A DNA stretch of 6,653 nt from Desulfobacterales bacterium (GTDB lineage Bacteria; Desulfobacterota; Desulfobacteria; Desulfobacterales; UBA5852), in contig JAERRP010000629.1 of NCBI GenBank assembly GCA_016735415.1, positions 1 through 6,653 on the forward strand, given 5' to 3'. The notes below the pieces were generated by a model. The model was not told the origin of the DNA and made no database searches. It worked only from the letters and a program-made list of their open reading frames with translations. The translations under genes and the position numbers were made by a program. This document shows positions 1 through 6,587 of this stretch, piece by piece; the first letter of the stretch is position 1, and each line of letters opens with the position of its first letter.

Positions 1-1200
1 ACAAAGAGGGATAAAAAAGGAAGACGCATGGGTTTTCTCCTTGATCGTTTTCATAATCCATTGAAAGAGTGTGTACAGCATCATGCTGGTCAGGGCCGCC
101 GCCGGTACAGTCAAGACCCAGTAGACGGCAATCTGCAGCAAAATTCGAAAATTGACAGCCTCAATGCCCCGGGCCAGGCCGACCCCCAGCACCCCGCCAA
201 CGGCGGCGTGGGTCGTGGATACCGGCAAGCCGAGTTTGGAAGCCACCAAAACGGTGGTCGCCGCGGCAAAATCCACTGAAAATCCGCGTGTGTTGGTCAG
301 GGTCGTAATCTTCGTGCCGATGGTGTCCATCACGCGATAGCCGGCCATTCCGATGCCGCAGGCGATGCCGATGCCGCCGAATAACAGTAGCATAATCGGC
401 ACCTGGACTTGCGCACCGACATGCCCCGTTTTGACGATAAAATAGATGACCGCCAGCGGCCCGACCGCGTTGGCCACATCATTGGCGCCATGGGCCAGGG
501 CGACATAACAGGATGTGCCGATTTGGATTTTGCGGAAAATGGCTTCGGTGCGGTCCGTTGTATCCACACCTGTAAAACGGCGGATCAGTATTTGACCAAT
601 TAAACCGATGCCAACGGCTGTGATTGCGGCCAGCAACAGGGCCGCCGGCGTACTGATGCTATAGGATTTACCGAGCGGCGTCTTGAACACAAAAGATAAG
701 ACCACGATAAAAACGGCCAGCCCGATGAACAGGGGCGAAAGCTTCAATGCGCGCACGGCCGCGTTTTCCTGCGATAGAATAAAACGCACGATGGTTTTGA
801 ACATCAGCCATGCGATGAACATGCTGAGGACCGGCGAAATAACCCAACTGGCGATGACGGCCCCGAGTTTACCCCAGTTGATGGCTGAAAAACCACCGGC
901 CATGATGCCGAATCCAATCATGGCCCCCACAATCGCATGGGTCGTGGAAACGGGAAGCGACTTCCAGGTGGCAAAACTGACCCACAGGGCGGCCGCCAGA
1001 AGCGCCGCCAACGCGCCTATCAGGATCAGGTGCGGATCGGTCAGTATTTCGGTTGAAACAATGCCTTTGCGAATCGTATTGGTGACATGGGCGCCGATAA
1101 AGGTGGCCCCTAAACAGTTAAGGATGCCGGCAATGAAGACGGCCTGGCGAATCGTAATGGCCTTGGCTCCCACCGCCGAGGCCATCGAATTGGCCACATC
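1..1200 (-). CDS. PiT-family inorganic phosphate permease, N-terminus missing and C-terminus beyond the window
   Basis: The minus strand is open for 400 codons and reads as an inner-membrane phosphate permease of the PiT family, which moves phosphate (as metal-phosphate in some members) in symport with a cation. Numbering from the codon at 1200-1198, the remnant starts DVANSM, the second part of the first PiT signature (normally GANDVAN). It carries the complete second signature GANDVANAVG at residues 238-247 and both PVSTTHA motifs at about 83-89 and 326-332. Many hydrophobic segments are present, and the two-fold repeat of the family is obvious. The codon before residue 1 is TGA (1203-1201), so roughly 40 N-terminal residues, including the first membrane helix and the 'GAN', are absent. 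The sequence upstream is helicase coding sequence. GTG at 1197 or ATG at 1185 could start translation, but neither has a Shine-Dalgarno sequence. No stop is reached by position 1. The family call is very secure. Whether this is a real pseudogene or an assembly join is open. Confidence 0.9.
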
Positions 1201-1209
1201 TCAAATCAA

Positions 1210-3150
1210 TTACCAGATATCAGCGGATTGGCGGGTAAGGACGTCTTCGGGCAGCGCATCGATAAAGCGCGAGGGACGACTCAGGACCATACCGGAGATT
1301 CGGTCGTAGACCTGGCCGGGGCACAGAAAAAAGAGATTTTTACGTGCCCGGGTGGCGGCGACATACATCAACCGCAGTTCTTCGTCGAGCTGATCGGGGC
1401 TTTCGCTCGACATCCAGGAGGGAAACCGTCCGTCCATGGCCCAGATGATGAAAACCGTATGCCATTCGAGGCCTTTGGCCGAGTGGACGGTCGAAAGCAC
1501 CAGGCGATCTTCCGGAGCGTTGTCGGTACGGAAGGTGTTCTCGACGGCCACACTGGGCGGTTCCAGGGTCATGTCGCTCAGAAAGGGCTCCAGCCGGTCA
1601 TATTTTTCGATCAGAACCAGTAGTTGTTCGAGATCGCGGAGACGCTTGGGATGGTCGTCATAGCGGTTTTTGAGGATGGGATGATAATAAGCCAGGATAC
1701 GCTCGCCGATTTCGACCGGGGAGAGGTCAACTTCTCCCACTTCGCGAAGCAGGTCGCGCAGGTGCGGGAGTCCGGGATTGAACCGTTGGGGGGCCTCCAT
1801 GTCCAGTAAGCCGCCTAACCCCCGGGCCTGGCTGACGATGGTTTCATACAGGCGCTGGGCGGACTTGGGGCCGATTTTATCGATCAGCAGCAGGATTCGA
1901 AACCAACTCAGGCGGTCGTACGGGTTGGTAAGAACGCGCATATGTGCCAGTACGTCTTTGATATGGGCGGATTCCATGAATTTAAAGCCGCCGTATTTAA
2001 CAAAAGAAATGTCTTCACGTACCAGTTCGACTTCCAGGTCAAAGGCATGGAATCCGGCGCGAAAAAGCACGGCGATGTCCTGTAGGGCAACACTGGCGCG
2101 GCCGAGCTCACGGATTTTGTCGACCACAAAACGCGATTGGCTGTTTTCGCTGCCGGTATGCACCAATACCGGCGGATTCCCGGTTTTCTGACTGGAAAAC
2201 AGATTTTTGGGGTATTTCTCCACCGCCTGCTCGATCAATTGATTGGTGAGCGAGAGGATCGGGGCGACACTGCGATAGTTCTCCTCGAGGGTCAGAATCC
2301 GGGTTCCCGGAAACAGTTCGGGGAAATCCATGATATTCCGAAAACTGGCGCCCCGGAAGGAATAGATACTCTGCGAATCATCCCCGACGACCATGATACG
2401 TTGGTGTCGATCGGCCAGAAGATAGACAATACGTGCCTGGACAACGTTCGTATCCTGATCCTCATCCACCAACAGATGGGAATACTGGCCGGCAATTTTT
2501 GTTTTGATATCGGGCTGGTCTTCCAACAGGTGAAGCAGGTTGATCAGCAGATCGTCATAGTCCATAAAGGCCTGTTCGACCTTGGCATCGGCATAGGCCT
2601 GCTGCAGCATGTGGATTTCATCGGTGTCGGGGCGAAAGTGAGGATATTCACCATCGATGATATCTTCCAGTGCCAGATTTTTATTGGCGGTCTTGCTGAA
2701 GATATCGAGCAATGTTTTCTTGCGCGCAAAGGAACTTCGGCGAGGCCCGCTCAGGTGTGATTTGAGCAGCATTCCGATCAGACTTTCGGCATCCGGGCGA
2801 TCGATGATCGTAAAGCTGTTGGGATACCCTACCTGGGGTGCAAAGCGTTTGAGGACCGTGTAGGCAAAAGAGTGAAAGGTGCCTCCCGCGATCTGGCGAC
2901 AGCGGCTGTCCAGAAGCCGTGAAGCGCGTTTGAGCATTTCATCGGCGGCCTTACGGGTGAAGGTCAATAAAAGAATGCTGCCAGGCGCCACTCCTTCTTC
3001 CACCAGTCGCGCCGCGCGATAAGTCAATGTGCGTGTTTTGCCGCTGCCCGCACCGGCAATTACCAGAAGGGGGCCGCTGTCGTGGAAAACCGCTTCGTAT
3101 TGAACAGCGTTGAGTTCGGTGCGAAAACGTTGGCGACACGGTATGGTCAT
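1210..3150 (-). CDS. UvrD/Rep-type superfamily 1A ATP-dependent DNA helicase
   Basis: A 646-residue cytoplasmic 3'-5' DNA helicase of the UvrD/Rep/PcrA family, which unwinds DNA with ATP in repair or replication restart. All family motifs are present in order: Q motif LNAVQYEAV (13-21), Walker A GAGSGKT (33-39), Ia LTFTRKAADEM (62-72), GTFHSF (90-95), motif II LLVDEDQDTN (226-235), III VVGDDSQSIYSFRGA (254-268), IV LEENYRS (288-294), YGGFKF with its IKDVLAH continuation (386-403), V STVHSAKGLEW (553-563) and VI ELRLMYVAATRAR (591-603). Motif II has DEDQ where E. coli UvrD has DEFQ. The protein is shorter than UvrD or PcrA (about 720 residues) because it ends about 40 residues after motif VI, without the long C-terminal extension. 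The ATG at 3150 has an AGGTGA Shine-Dalgarno sequence six bases upstream. Its stop lies nine bases before the broken permease frame. A specific name (uvrD, rep or pcrA) cannot be chosen from sequence alone. Confidence 0.97.
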   Translation of the reverse strand: MTIPCRQRFRTELNAVQYEAVFHDSGPLLVIAGAGSGKTRTLTYRAARLVEEGVAPGSILLLTFTRKAADEMLKRASRLLDSRCRQIAGGTFHSFAYTVLKRFAPQVGYPNSFTIIDRPDAESLIGMLLKSHLSGPRRSSFARKKTLLDIFSKTANKNLALEDIIDGEYPHFRPDTDEIHMLQQAYADAKVEQAFMDYDDLLINLLHLLEDQPDIKTKIAGQYSHLLVDEDQDTNVVQARIVYLLADRHQRIMVVGDDSQSIYSFRGASFRNIMDFPELFPGTRILTLEENYRSVAPILSLTNQLIEQAVEKYPKNLFSSQKTGNPPVLVHTGSENSQSRFVVDKIRELGRASVALQDIAVLFRAGFHAFDLEVELVREDISFVKYGGFKFMESAHIKDVLAHMRVLTNPYDRLSWFRILLLIDKIGPKSAQRLYETIVSQARGLGGLLDMEAPQRFNPGLPHLRDLLREVGEVDLSPVEIGERILAYYHPILKNRYDDHPKRLRDLEQLLVLIEKYDRLEPFLSDMTLEPPSVAVENTFRTDNAPEDRLVLSTVHSAKGLEWHTVFIIWAMDGRFPSWMSSESPDQLDEELRLMYVAATRARKNLFFLCPGQVYDRISGMVLSRPSRFIDALPEDVLTRQSADIW

Positions 3151-3156
3151 TTGATT

Positions 3157-3177
3157 TCACCTGCCTGTGTCGGCAGG
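3157..3177 (-). promoter_or_regulatory. Helicase ribosome binding site inside a hairpin
   Basis: On the minus strand the Shine-Dalgarno sequence AGGTGA occupies 3162-3157, six bases before the helicase ATG. Its AGG is part of the arm GGCAGG (3165-3160), which pairs perfectly with CCTGCC (3177-3172) across a six-base loop. The six-base-pair GC-rich stem would partly bury the ribosome binding site. The stem and Shine-Dalgarno are seen directly; a regulatory effect is inferred. Confidence 0.55.
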
Positions 3178-3203
3178 CCTGTTATTCCCATATGAGATTT
3201 TTG

Positions 3204-3217
3204 GGCCGACAACGGCC
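3204..3217. repeat. Short GC-rich hairpin in the helicase leader
   Basis: GGCCG (3204-3208) and CGGCC (3213-3217) are a perfect inverted repeat with a four-base loop. The segment 3205-3211 (GCCGACA) is also perfectly complementary to 3168-3174 (TGTCGGC), which lies within the hairpin that covers the helicase ribosome binding site. The two short hairpins and this seven-base pairing are mutually exclusive. This is sequence complementarity only; no known riboswitch or leader class is recognised. Confidence 0.45.
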
Positions 3218-3275
3218 TTCGTAGGCTATATTTTACCGTCGGTATAGCCTCGTGAGATACTACGGCCACCTGGCC
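3214..3275. repeat. Nested inverted repeats upstream of the helicase gene
   Basis: AGGCTATA (3223-3230) and TATAGCCT (3243-3250) form a perfect eight-base-pair stem with a twelve-base loop. CGTAG (3220-3224) and CTACG (3260-3264) form an outer stem that shares two bases with the inner one. GGCCA (3264-3268) and TGGCC (3271-3275) form another hairpin, and TACCG/CGGTA (3234-3238, 3240-3244) is an alternative small dyad inside the loop. The density of complementary arms within 62 bases suggests a structured RNA leader on the helicase side, or protein-binding sites. I do not recognise a family. Confidence 0.45.
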
Positions 3276-3280
3276 TGAAG

Positions 3281-3740
3281 CAACATCTACCCTTTTGCAA
3301 GCTGAACTCGCCGTAACGACCTTCTGGCCTTCTTGTATGGTGGTCGGGAGGGGGAACCGAGACGTGTTCTTCCACAGTCATTGTATTTTGTCAACTCGGA
3401 TAAGGCTTCGCACCAAGGTGTCCGATTGCCTGGGGGCGTTTTCTATCGCGATAGGGGTCCCCACATCTGAAATGATGCTTGGGGTTACGACCTGCAGGCG
3501 GGTAGAACGTATCGACTTCCGCTTTCCCCGACGAGTATTTTGGAATATGCGGTATGCTTCAGTCTTCCCGCCCACTATATAGGCCGCTCTCTCGCTACCA
3601 TGGTTTTCCCCTCGGGCCAAGGCGAAAATGGCAGGAGCAAAGTTTTACCGAAGCCATTGAGAGTGATCACCTCGAAATCTTTTCGTGCGGCCGGCCGGCT
3701 GGTTTGGCAACTTGGGAGTCCCGGAGAAAATTAAAAAAAC
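3281..3740. other. Unassigned stretch without a convincing gene
   Basis: About 460 bases of ordinary GC content, unlike the AT-rich promoter region to its right. Open frames of 60-95 codons occur on both strands (for example plus 3295-3582 with a TTG start, and minus 3620-3378). None has a good ribosome binding site, a recognisable motif or a protein-like residue pattern that I can match, and all overlap one another. I looked for tmRNA, RNase P, SRP RNA and group II intron hallmarks and saw none. Short palindromes occur, including CTATCGCGATAG (3443-3454) and CGGCCGGCCG (3688-3697). It could be a decayed gene or element, or an unrecognised structured RNA. Confidence 0.4.
3443..3454. repeat. 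Perfect 12-base palindrome within a larger dyad
   Basis: CTATCGCGATAG reads the same on both strands. It is flanked by TGGGG (3431-3435) on the left and CCCCA (3459-3463) on the right, which are complementary, giving a larger interrupted dyad of about 33 bases. It could be a protein-binding site or part of a folded RNA. No factor is recognised. Confidence 0.4.
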
Positions 3741-3745
3741 ATATA

Positions 3746-3760
3746 ATATCAATGTGATAT
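3746..3760. repeat. Small AT-rich dyad
   Basis: ATATCA (3746-3751) and TGATAT (3755-3760) are perfect inverted repeats around a three-base centre. They lie at the edge of the AT-rich region ahead of the histone-like gene, about 185 bases before its start. It has the form of a regulator site, but short AT-rich dyads arise easily by chance. Confidence 0.25.
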
Positions 3761-3846
3761 AGTAATTATTGCCTCGTGGGGATAGTAAATGGCTAAAATT
3801 GCAACCGGTCGGGCCTGACGGGAATAACTTGACCTAAAATGCTTTT

Positions 3847-3875
3847 TTTATTGGTAATAGAGTTGACTTTATAAT
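3847..3875 (+). promoter_or_regulatory. Candidate sigma-70-type promoter of the histone-like gene
   Basis: A perfect TATAAT lies at 3870-3875. The weak -35-like TTTATT at 3847-3852 is 17 bases upstream, in a T-rich tract. Transcription would begin near 3882, about 60 bases before the ATG and just ahead of the dyad at 3887-3901. An alternative reading uses TTGACT at 3863-3868 as the -35, but then the -10 (TAACTT at 3886-3891) is poor. The region is clearly AT-rich compared with its neighbours. The exact promoter is inferred. Confidence 0.4.
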
Positions 3876-3886
3876 ATCTTTGTATT

Positions 3887-3901
3887 AACTTCGACGAAGT
3901 T
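3887..3901. promoter_or_regulatory. 15-base dyad, possible operator or 5' leader hairpin
   Basis: AACTTCG (3887-3893) and CGAAGTT (3895-3901) are perfect inverted repeats around a single central base, 42 bases before the histone-like ATG. It sits next to the candidate promoter, where a repressor could block transcription. The one-base centre suits a DNA-binding dimer better than an RNA hairpin. No known operator consensus is matched with confidence. Confidence 0.4.
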
Positions 3902-3927
3902 CGGCATGGTTAAATAAATAGAAGATA

Positions 3928-3933
3928 AAGGAG
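3928..3933 (+). promoter_or_regulatory. Strong ribosome binding site of the histone-like gene
   Basis: AAGGAG lies nine bases before the ATG at 3943. It is a near-consensus Shine-Dalgarno sequence and fixes the start, consistent with an abundantly made small protein. Confidence 0.75.
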
Positions 3934-3942
3934 ATTCATCAG

Positions 3943-4329
3943 ATGAAGAAATTGCTTAAAACCGTTTCGAAAGAATTAGGCAAACTCAGCAAGCAGGTTG
4001 AAAAGAGGGCGGAACAGCCAGCAAAGCTATCCCAAGCCAACCCGGCCGCAAAGAAAAAGGCCGTAAAGAAAGCCGCCGCCAAAAAGGTCAAGAAAGCCGC
4101 GCCCAAGAAAGCCGCGCCCAAGAAAGCCGTCGATCGCAAAGCCGCCAAGAAAGCAACGGTGCTGGATTCCGTTTATGACGTTGTCCGCCGTGCACGTAAC
4201 GGCGCCACGATTGCGCAGCTTAAACAAAAAACCGGTCTTAACCCGCGGCAACTCAGCAACGCGCTTTACAAATTGTCAACACGCGGCAAGATTGCGGCCC
4301 AATCAAGAGGCGTTTACGTCAAAAAGTAA
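3943..4329 (+). CDS. Histone-H1-like Lys/Ala-rich DNA-binding protein with a C-terminal winged-helix-like domain
   Basis: A 128-residue, strongly basic protein in three parts. Residues 1-30 are an amphipathic, probably helical segment. Residues 35-72 are a low-complexity Lys/Ala/Pro tail with repeated KKA and KKAAP units, like eukaryotic histone H1 tails and bacterial AlgP/Hc1-type proteins. Residues 73-128 look like a compact winged-helix DNA-binding domain: VLDSVYDVV helix, GATIAQLKQKTGL, then the likely recognition helix NPRQLSNALYKLSTRGKI, and a SRGVYVKK wing at the extreme C-terminus. It probably coats or bridges DNA in the nucleoid; specific gene regulation is possible. It has its own strong ribosome binding site and terminator, so it is likely a single-gene transcript, divergent from the helicase gene. 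The DNA-binding role is inferred from composition and domain pattern. The gene itself is very likely real. Confidence 0.9.
   Translation: MKKLLKTVSKELGKLSKQVEKRAEQPAKLSQANPAAKKKAVKKAAAKKVKKAAPKKAAPKKAVDRKAAKKATVLDSVYDVVRRARNGATIAQLKQKTGLNPRQLSNALYKLSTRGKIAAQSRGVYVKK
4090..4129 (+). repeat. 15-base tandem repeat coding for KKAAP units
   Basis: AAGAAAGCCGCGCCC occurs at 4090-4104 and 4105-4119, followed by ten bases of a third copy at 4120-4129. It encodes the repeated KKAAP segment of the histone-like protein. Exact repetition at DNA level points to recent expansion by slippage, so the copy number may vary between strains. Confidence 0.85.
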
Positions 4330-4454
4330 TTTGCGGTCCTAAGTCACCACGGCGGGTCGTTATTTTTACTGCGGGGCGTTCAACTTTAGATTTTCGGCAA
4401 GGCTCAAGCGCCGCGACCCCGGCCCCGGGATGACTGCTCGGGATGACTGTCTTC
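4330..4454 (+). other. Trailer between the histone-like gene and its terminator
   Basis: No gene is seen. Near its end the 11-base sequence CGGGATGACTG is repeated directly at 4426-4436 and 4439-4449, a 13-base tandem period, preceded by a small CCCGG/CCGGG dyad (4418-4422, 4425-4429). No function is apparent. The stretch is probably 3' untranslated sequence of the upstream transcript. Confidence 0.5.
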
Positions 4455-4504
4455 AAGCTTCAGCCGGTTTCAGGATTTCGCTGAAACCGGCTGAAGCTTT
4501 TTTT
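4455..4504 (+). terminator. Strong rho-independent terminator
   Basis: AAGCTTCAGCCGGTTTCAG (4455-4473) pairs perfectly with 4481-4499 across a seven-base loop: a 19-base-pair stem followed by a run of seven T on the plus strand (4498-4504). No T run follows the stem on the minus strand, so it works in the plus direction. It ends the histone-like transcript 126 bases after the stop codon and isolates it from the peptidase gene. Confidence 0.93.
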
Positions 4505-4730
4505 GTTCGACGGCCGTTGACCGCCGCGCGCCCTAAGGCAATCGCTCTGCGCATCCTATCCGTCGGGCCACCCCTCGCAAATTCCCCGCACACATCATTT
4601 CTGTTGCTTTTTGAGAGGGATGCATTATTTTCTCGATTCAAAGCAGTTCCCCGAATGGTCCTGCGAAACCAAACAGAATGGGGTCAACCCTGGCAAAAAA
4701 CCCGTGTATCGAAGAAATGCGAGGATGTCC
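4505..4730 (+). other. Upstream region of the M16 peptidase gene
   Basis: The peptidase frame is open back to an ATG at 4611, but the extra 40 residues look non-coding and would place a signal peptide internally, so I treat this stretch as untranslated. It must hold the peptidase promoter if the terminator at 4455-4504 is effective. No convincing -35/-10 pair is visible. A GAGG just before 4725 serves as the Shine-Dalgarno sequence for the start at 4731. Confidence 0.5.
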
Positions 4731-6587
4731 ATGAAATCCATATCTATAAACACGTTGTGCCTTGCCGTAGTTATTGGCCTTATTGCCGGCATCGTGCTTG
4801 TCCCTGCTGCCGCAACTGCATCAACGCATTTCAACCCCCTGTGGCCCCACGAAAAATCCGAACTGGCGGCCAATCCTGAAGTCGTCTACGGGCGTTTGCC
4901 CAATGGGTTTCGTTACGCGCTTCTTCACAATCGGAAACCCCGCGACCGGGTAAGCCTGCATCTGGTCGTCAATGCCGGGTCCATCAATGAAAAGGAGAAT
5001 CAGCGCGGCCTGGCCCATTTCCTTGAGCACATGCTCTTCAATGGTTCGACCCACTTCGCCCCCGGTGAACTGGTCAAATACTTCCAGAAGATCGGCATGC
5101 AGTTTGGTGCCGATGCCAATGCCAGCACAGGCTTTTTCAAAACGGTTTATGACATCAACCTTCCCAGAGGCGACCGGCAGAACCTGGAAGAGGCCTTGGT
5201 GGTCATCGGTGATTACGCCGAGGGGGCGCTGCTGCTTCAGACCGAAATCGACCGGGAGCGGGGGGTGGTCCTGGCCGAGAAACGAACCCGTGATTCCGCC
5301 GATTACCGCACCTATGTCGCCTCAATGCAGTTTGAAATGGCGGGTACTCTTTTTCCGGAGCGCCTGCCGATCGGCCTCGAAGCGGTCATCCGTAACGCCG
5401 ATCGCAAGGTGATTAAGGATTTTTATGATACCTGGTATCGACCCGACAACATGGTACTCGTCATGGTGGGCGATTTTGATCCGGAGATGGCCGCGGCACT
5501 TATCGCCGACCGTTTCAAGGGGATGCGACCGCGACGGGAGCACACGCCGAAGGTTACGATCGGCACCCTCGTGTCGCGTGATGAGCACGTTTTTTATCAT
5601 CATGAAGCGGAAGTGGGTAACACTACTTTAACGCTTCAGGTCCTGAAGTCGATTGCGCTTCGGCGTGATTCGGCTTCATTTAAAAAGGAACGCATGCAGG
5701 ATCGCTTGATCAGCCGGATACTTCAAAACCGACTTGAGCGCCTTCTGAATCGCCCCGATCCGCCTTTTACGGAAGCTTCCGCCGGCAGCGGCATTTTTCT
5801 GCGTCAAATTGAATACGGCTATATCAGCGCCGATTGTCAGCCCGAGAATTGGAAGCCCGCCCTTGCCCGCATGGAGCAAGTTTTGAGACAGGCGCTGGAA
5901 TATGGATTAAGTGCGGTCGAAGCCGACCCCGCCCGCCGTGATTTTATGGCCACGCTCGATAAAAATGTCGATCAGGCGGCCACACGGGAAAGCAAAAGCC
6001 TGGCGCGGCAGATCATCCATGCGGCATCCTCCGATCGGGTTTTCCAGTCGCCGCAGCAGGAAAAGGTGTTTTATGCGCCGCTTTTCAAAAAGGTAACGCC
6101 CAAGGCTCTGAATGACCGTCTTCGGGATATCTGGGCCCAGGGAGACCGGATGATTCTGATGACCGGTAATACTGATTTAGGGGATCTGAAAGCTGATCCG
6201 GAATCCATCATCCATGAAGTATATCAGGCCGGCGCGCGCCAACCTGTTAAGGCTCCTGAAATCACCGCGCCGGTCGAATTCCCCTATCTGCCCGTGCCCG
6301 GGAAGCATAAAGGCCAGCCGGTCGAGCGCCATTTGATCGAAGATCTGGATATCACCCGGATAACGCTGGGTAATGGAATCCGATTAAACCTCAAACCGAC
6401 GCGGTTTTCCGACAACGAAATTCTTTTCGCGTTGAGCTTTGGAGGGGGGCGAGCGGTTGAGCCTGTCGATCAGCCCGGTCTGGCCGAATTGAGCCGGGAT
6501 GTGATCAACGAGAGTGGTCTGGGCGGTTTGGACCGGGAAGCGCTGCAAGTCGCCTTAACCGGCCGAACAACGTCTCTTTTGTCTTAA
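4731..6587 (+). CDS. Exported M16-family zinc metallopeptidase, second module truncated
   Basis: A 618-residue protein of the pitrilysin/insulinase (M16) family, zinc peptidases that degrade or process peptides. With the start at 4731 it opens with a typical signal peptide (basic MKSISIN, hydrophobic core to about residue 25, AxA-type site ATA at 28-30), so it is probably periplasmic. The inverted zinc motif HFLEH is at 96-100: ligands H96 and H100, catalytic E99. The third ligand is probably E176 in RERGVV. GADANAST (127-133 region) and the YDTWYRPDN segment (232-240) are also typical. A second, non-catalytic module begins near residue 540 (ITLGNGIRLNL), as in PqqL-like proteins of about 900 residues, but stops after ALTGRTTSLLS. 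Roughly 300 or more residues are therefore missing. The start at 4731 fits the GAGG ribosome binding site and the signal peptide; 4725 and 4611 are alternatives. The family call is very secure; whether the truncated product works is unknown. Confidence 0.93.
   Translation: MKSISINTLCLAVVIGLIAGIVLVPAAATASTHFNPLWPHEKSELAANPEVVYGRLPNGFRYALLHNRKPRDRVSLHLVVNAGSINEKENQRGLAHFLEHMLFNGSTHFAPGELVKYFQKIGMQFGADANASTGFFKTVYDINLPRGDRQNLEEALVVIGDYAEGALLLQTEIDRERGVVLAEKRTRDSADYRTYVASMQFEMAGTLFPERLPIGLEAVIRNADRKVIKDFYDTWYRPDNMVLVMVGDFDPEMAAALIADRFKGMRPRREHTPKVTIGTLVSRDEHVFYHHEAEVGNTTLTLQVLKSIALRRDSASFKKERMQDRLISRILQNRLERLLNRPDPPFTEASAGSGIFLRQIEYGYISADCQPENWKPALARMEQVLRQALEYGLSAVEADPARRDFMATLDKNVDQAATRESKSLARQIIHAASSDRVFQSPQQEKVFYAPLFKKVTPKALNDRLRDIWAQGDRMILMTGNTDLGDLKADPESIIHEVYQAGARQPVKAPEITAPVEFPYLPVPGKHKGQPVERHLIEDLDITRITLGNGIRLNLKPTRFSDNEILFALSFGGGRAVEPVDQPGLAELSRDVINESGLGGLDREALQVALTGRTTSLLS

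Noticed and set aside
683..1309. 208-codon plus-strand open frame
   Set aside because: It is antisense to the clearly recognisable permease and the end of the helicase gene, has no family motifs, and crosses the junction at 1200.
2137..2760. 207-codon plus-strand open frame inside the helicase gene
   Set aside because: It is the complement of conserved helicase motif regions and shows no independent motif or ribosome binding site.
3378..3620. 80-codon minus-strand open frame in the intergenic island, including a protein-like VVTPSIISDVGTP stretch
   Set aside because: It has no good ribosome binding site or family match and overlaps a similar-length frame on the other strand. The pattern is not enough to call a gene.
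3181..3740. Group II intron, tmRNA, RNase P RNA or SRP RNA in the long gap
   Set aside because: None of the characteristic conserved core sequences for these RNAs was found on either strand.
3789..3818. Nine-codon open frame (MAKIATGRA) as a possible leader peptide
   Set aside because: It is very short, lacks a regulatory codon pattern or attenuator after it, and lies upstream of the likely promoter.
4611..4730. N-terminal extension of the peptidase to the upstream ATG at 4611
   Set aside because: It would bury a clear signal peptide 40 residues inside the protein. The start at 4731 has a properly spaced GAGG.
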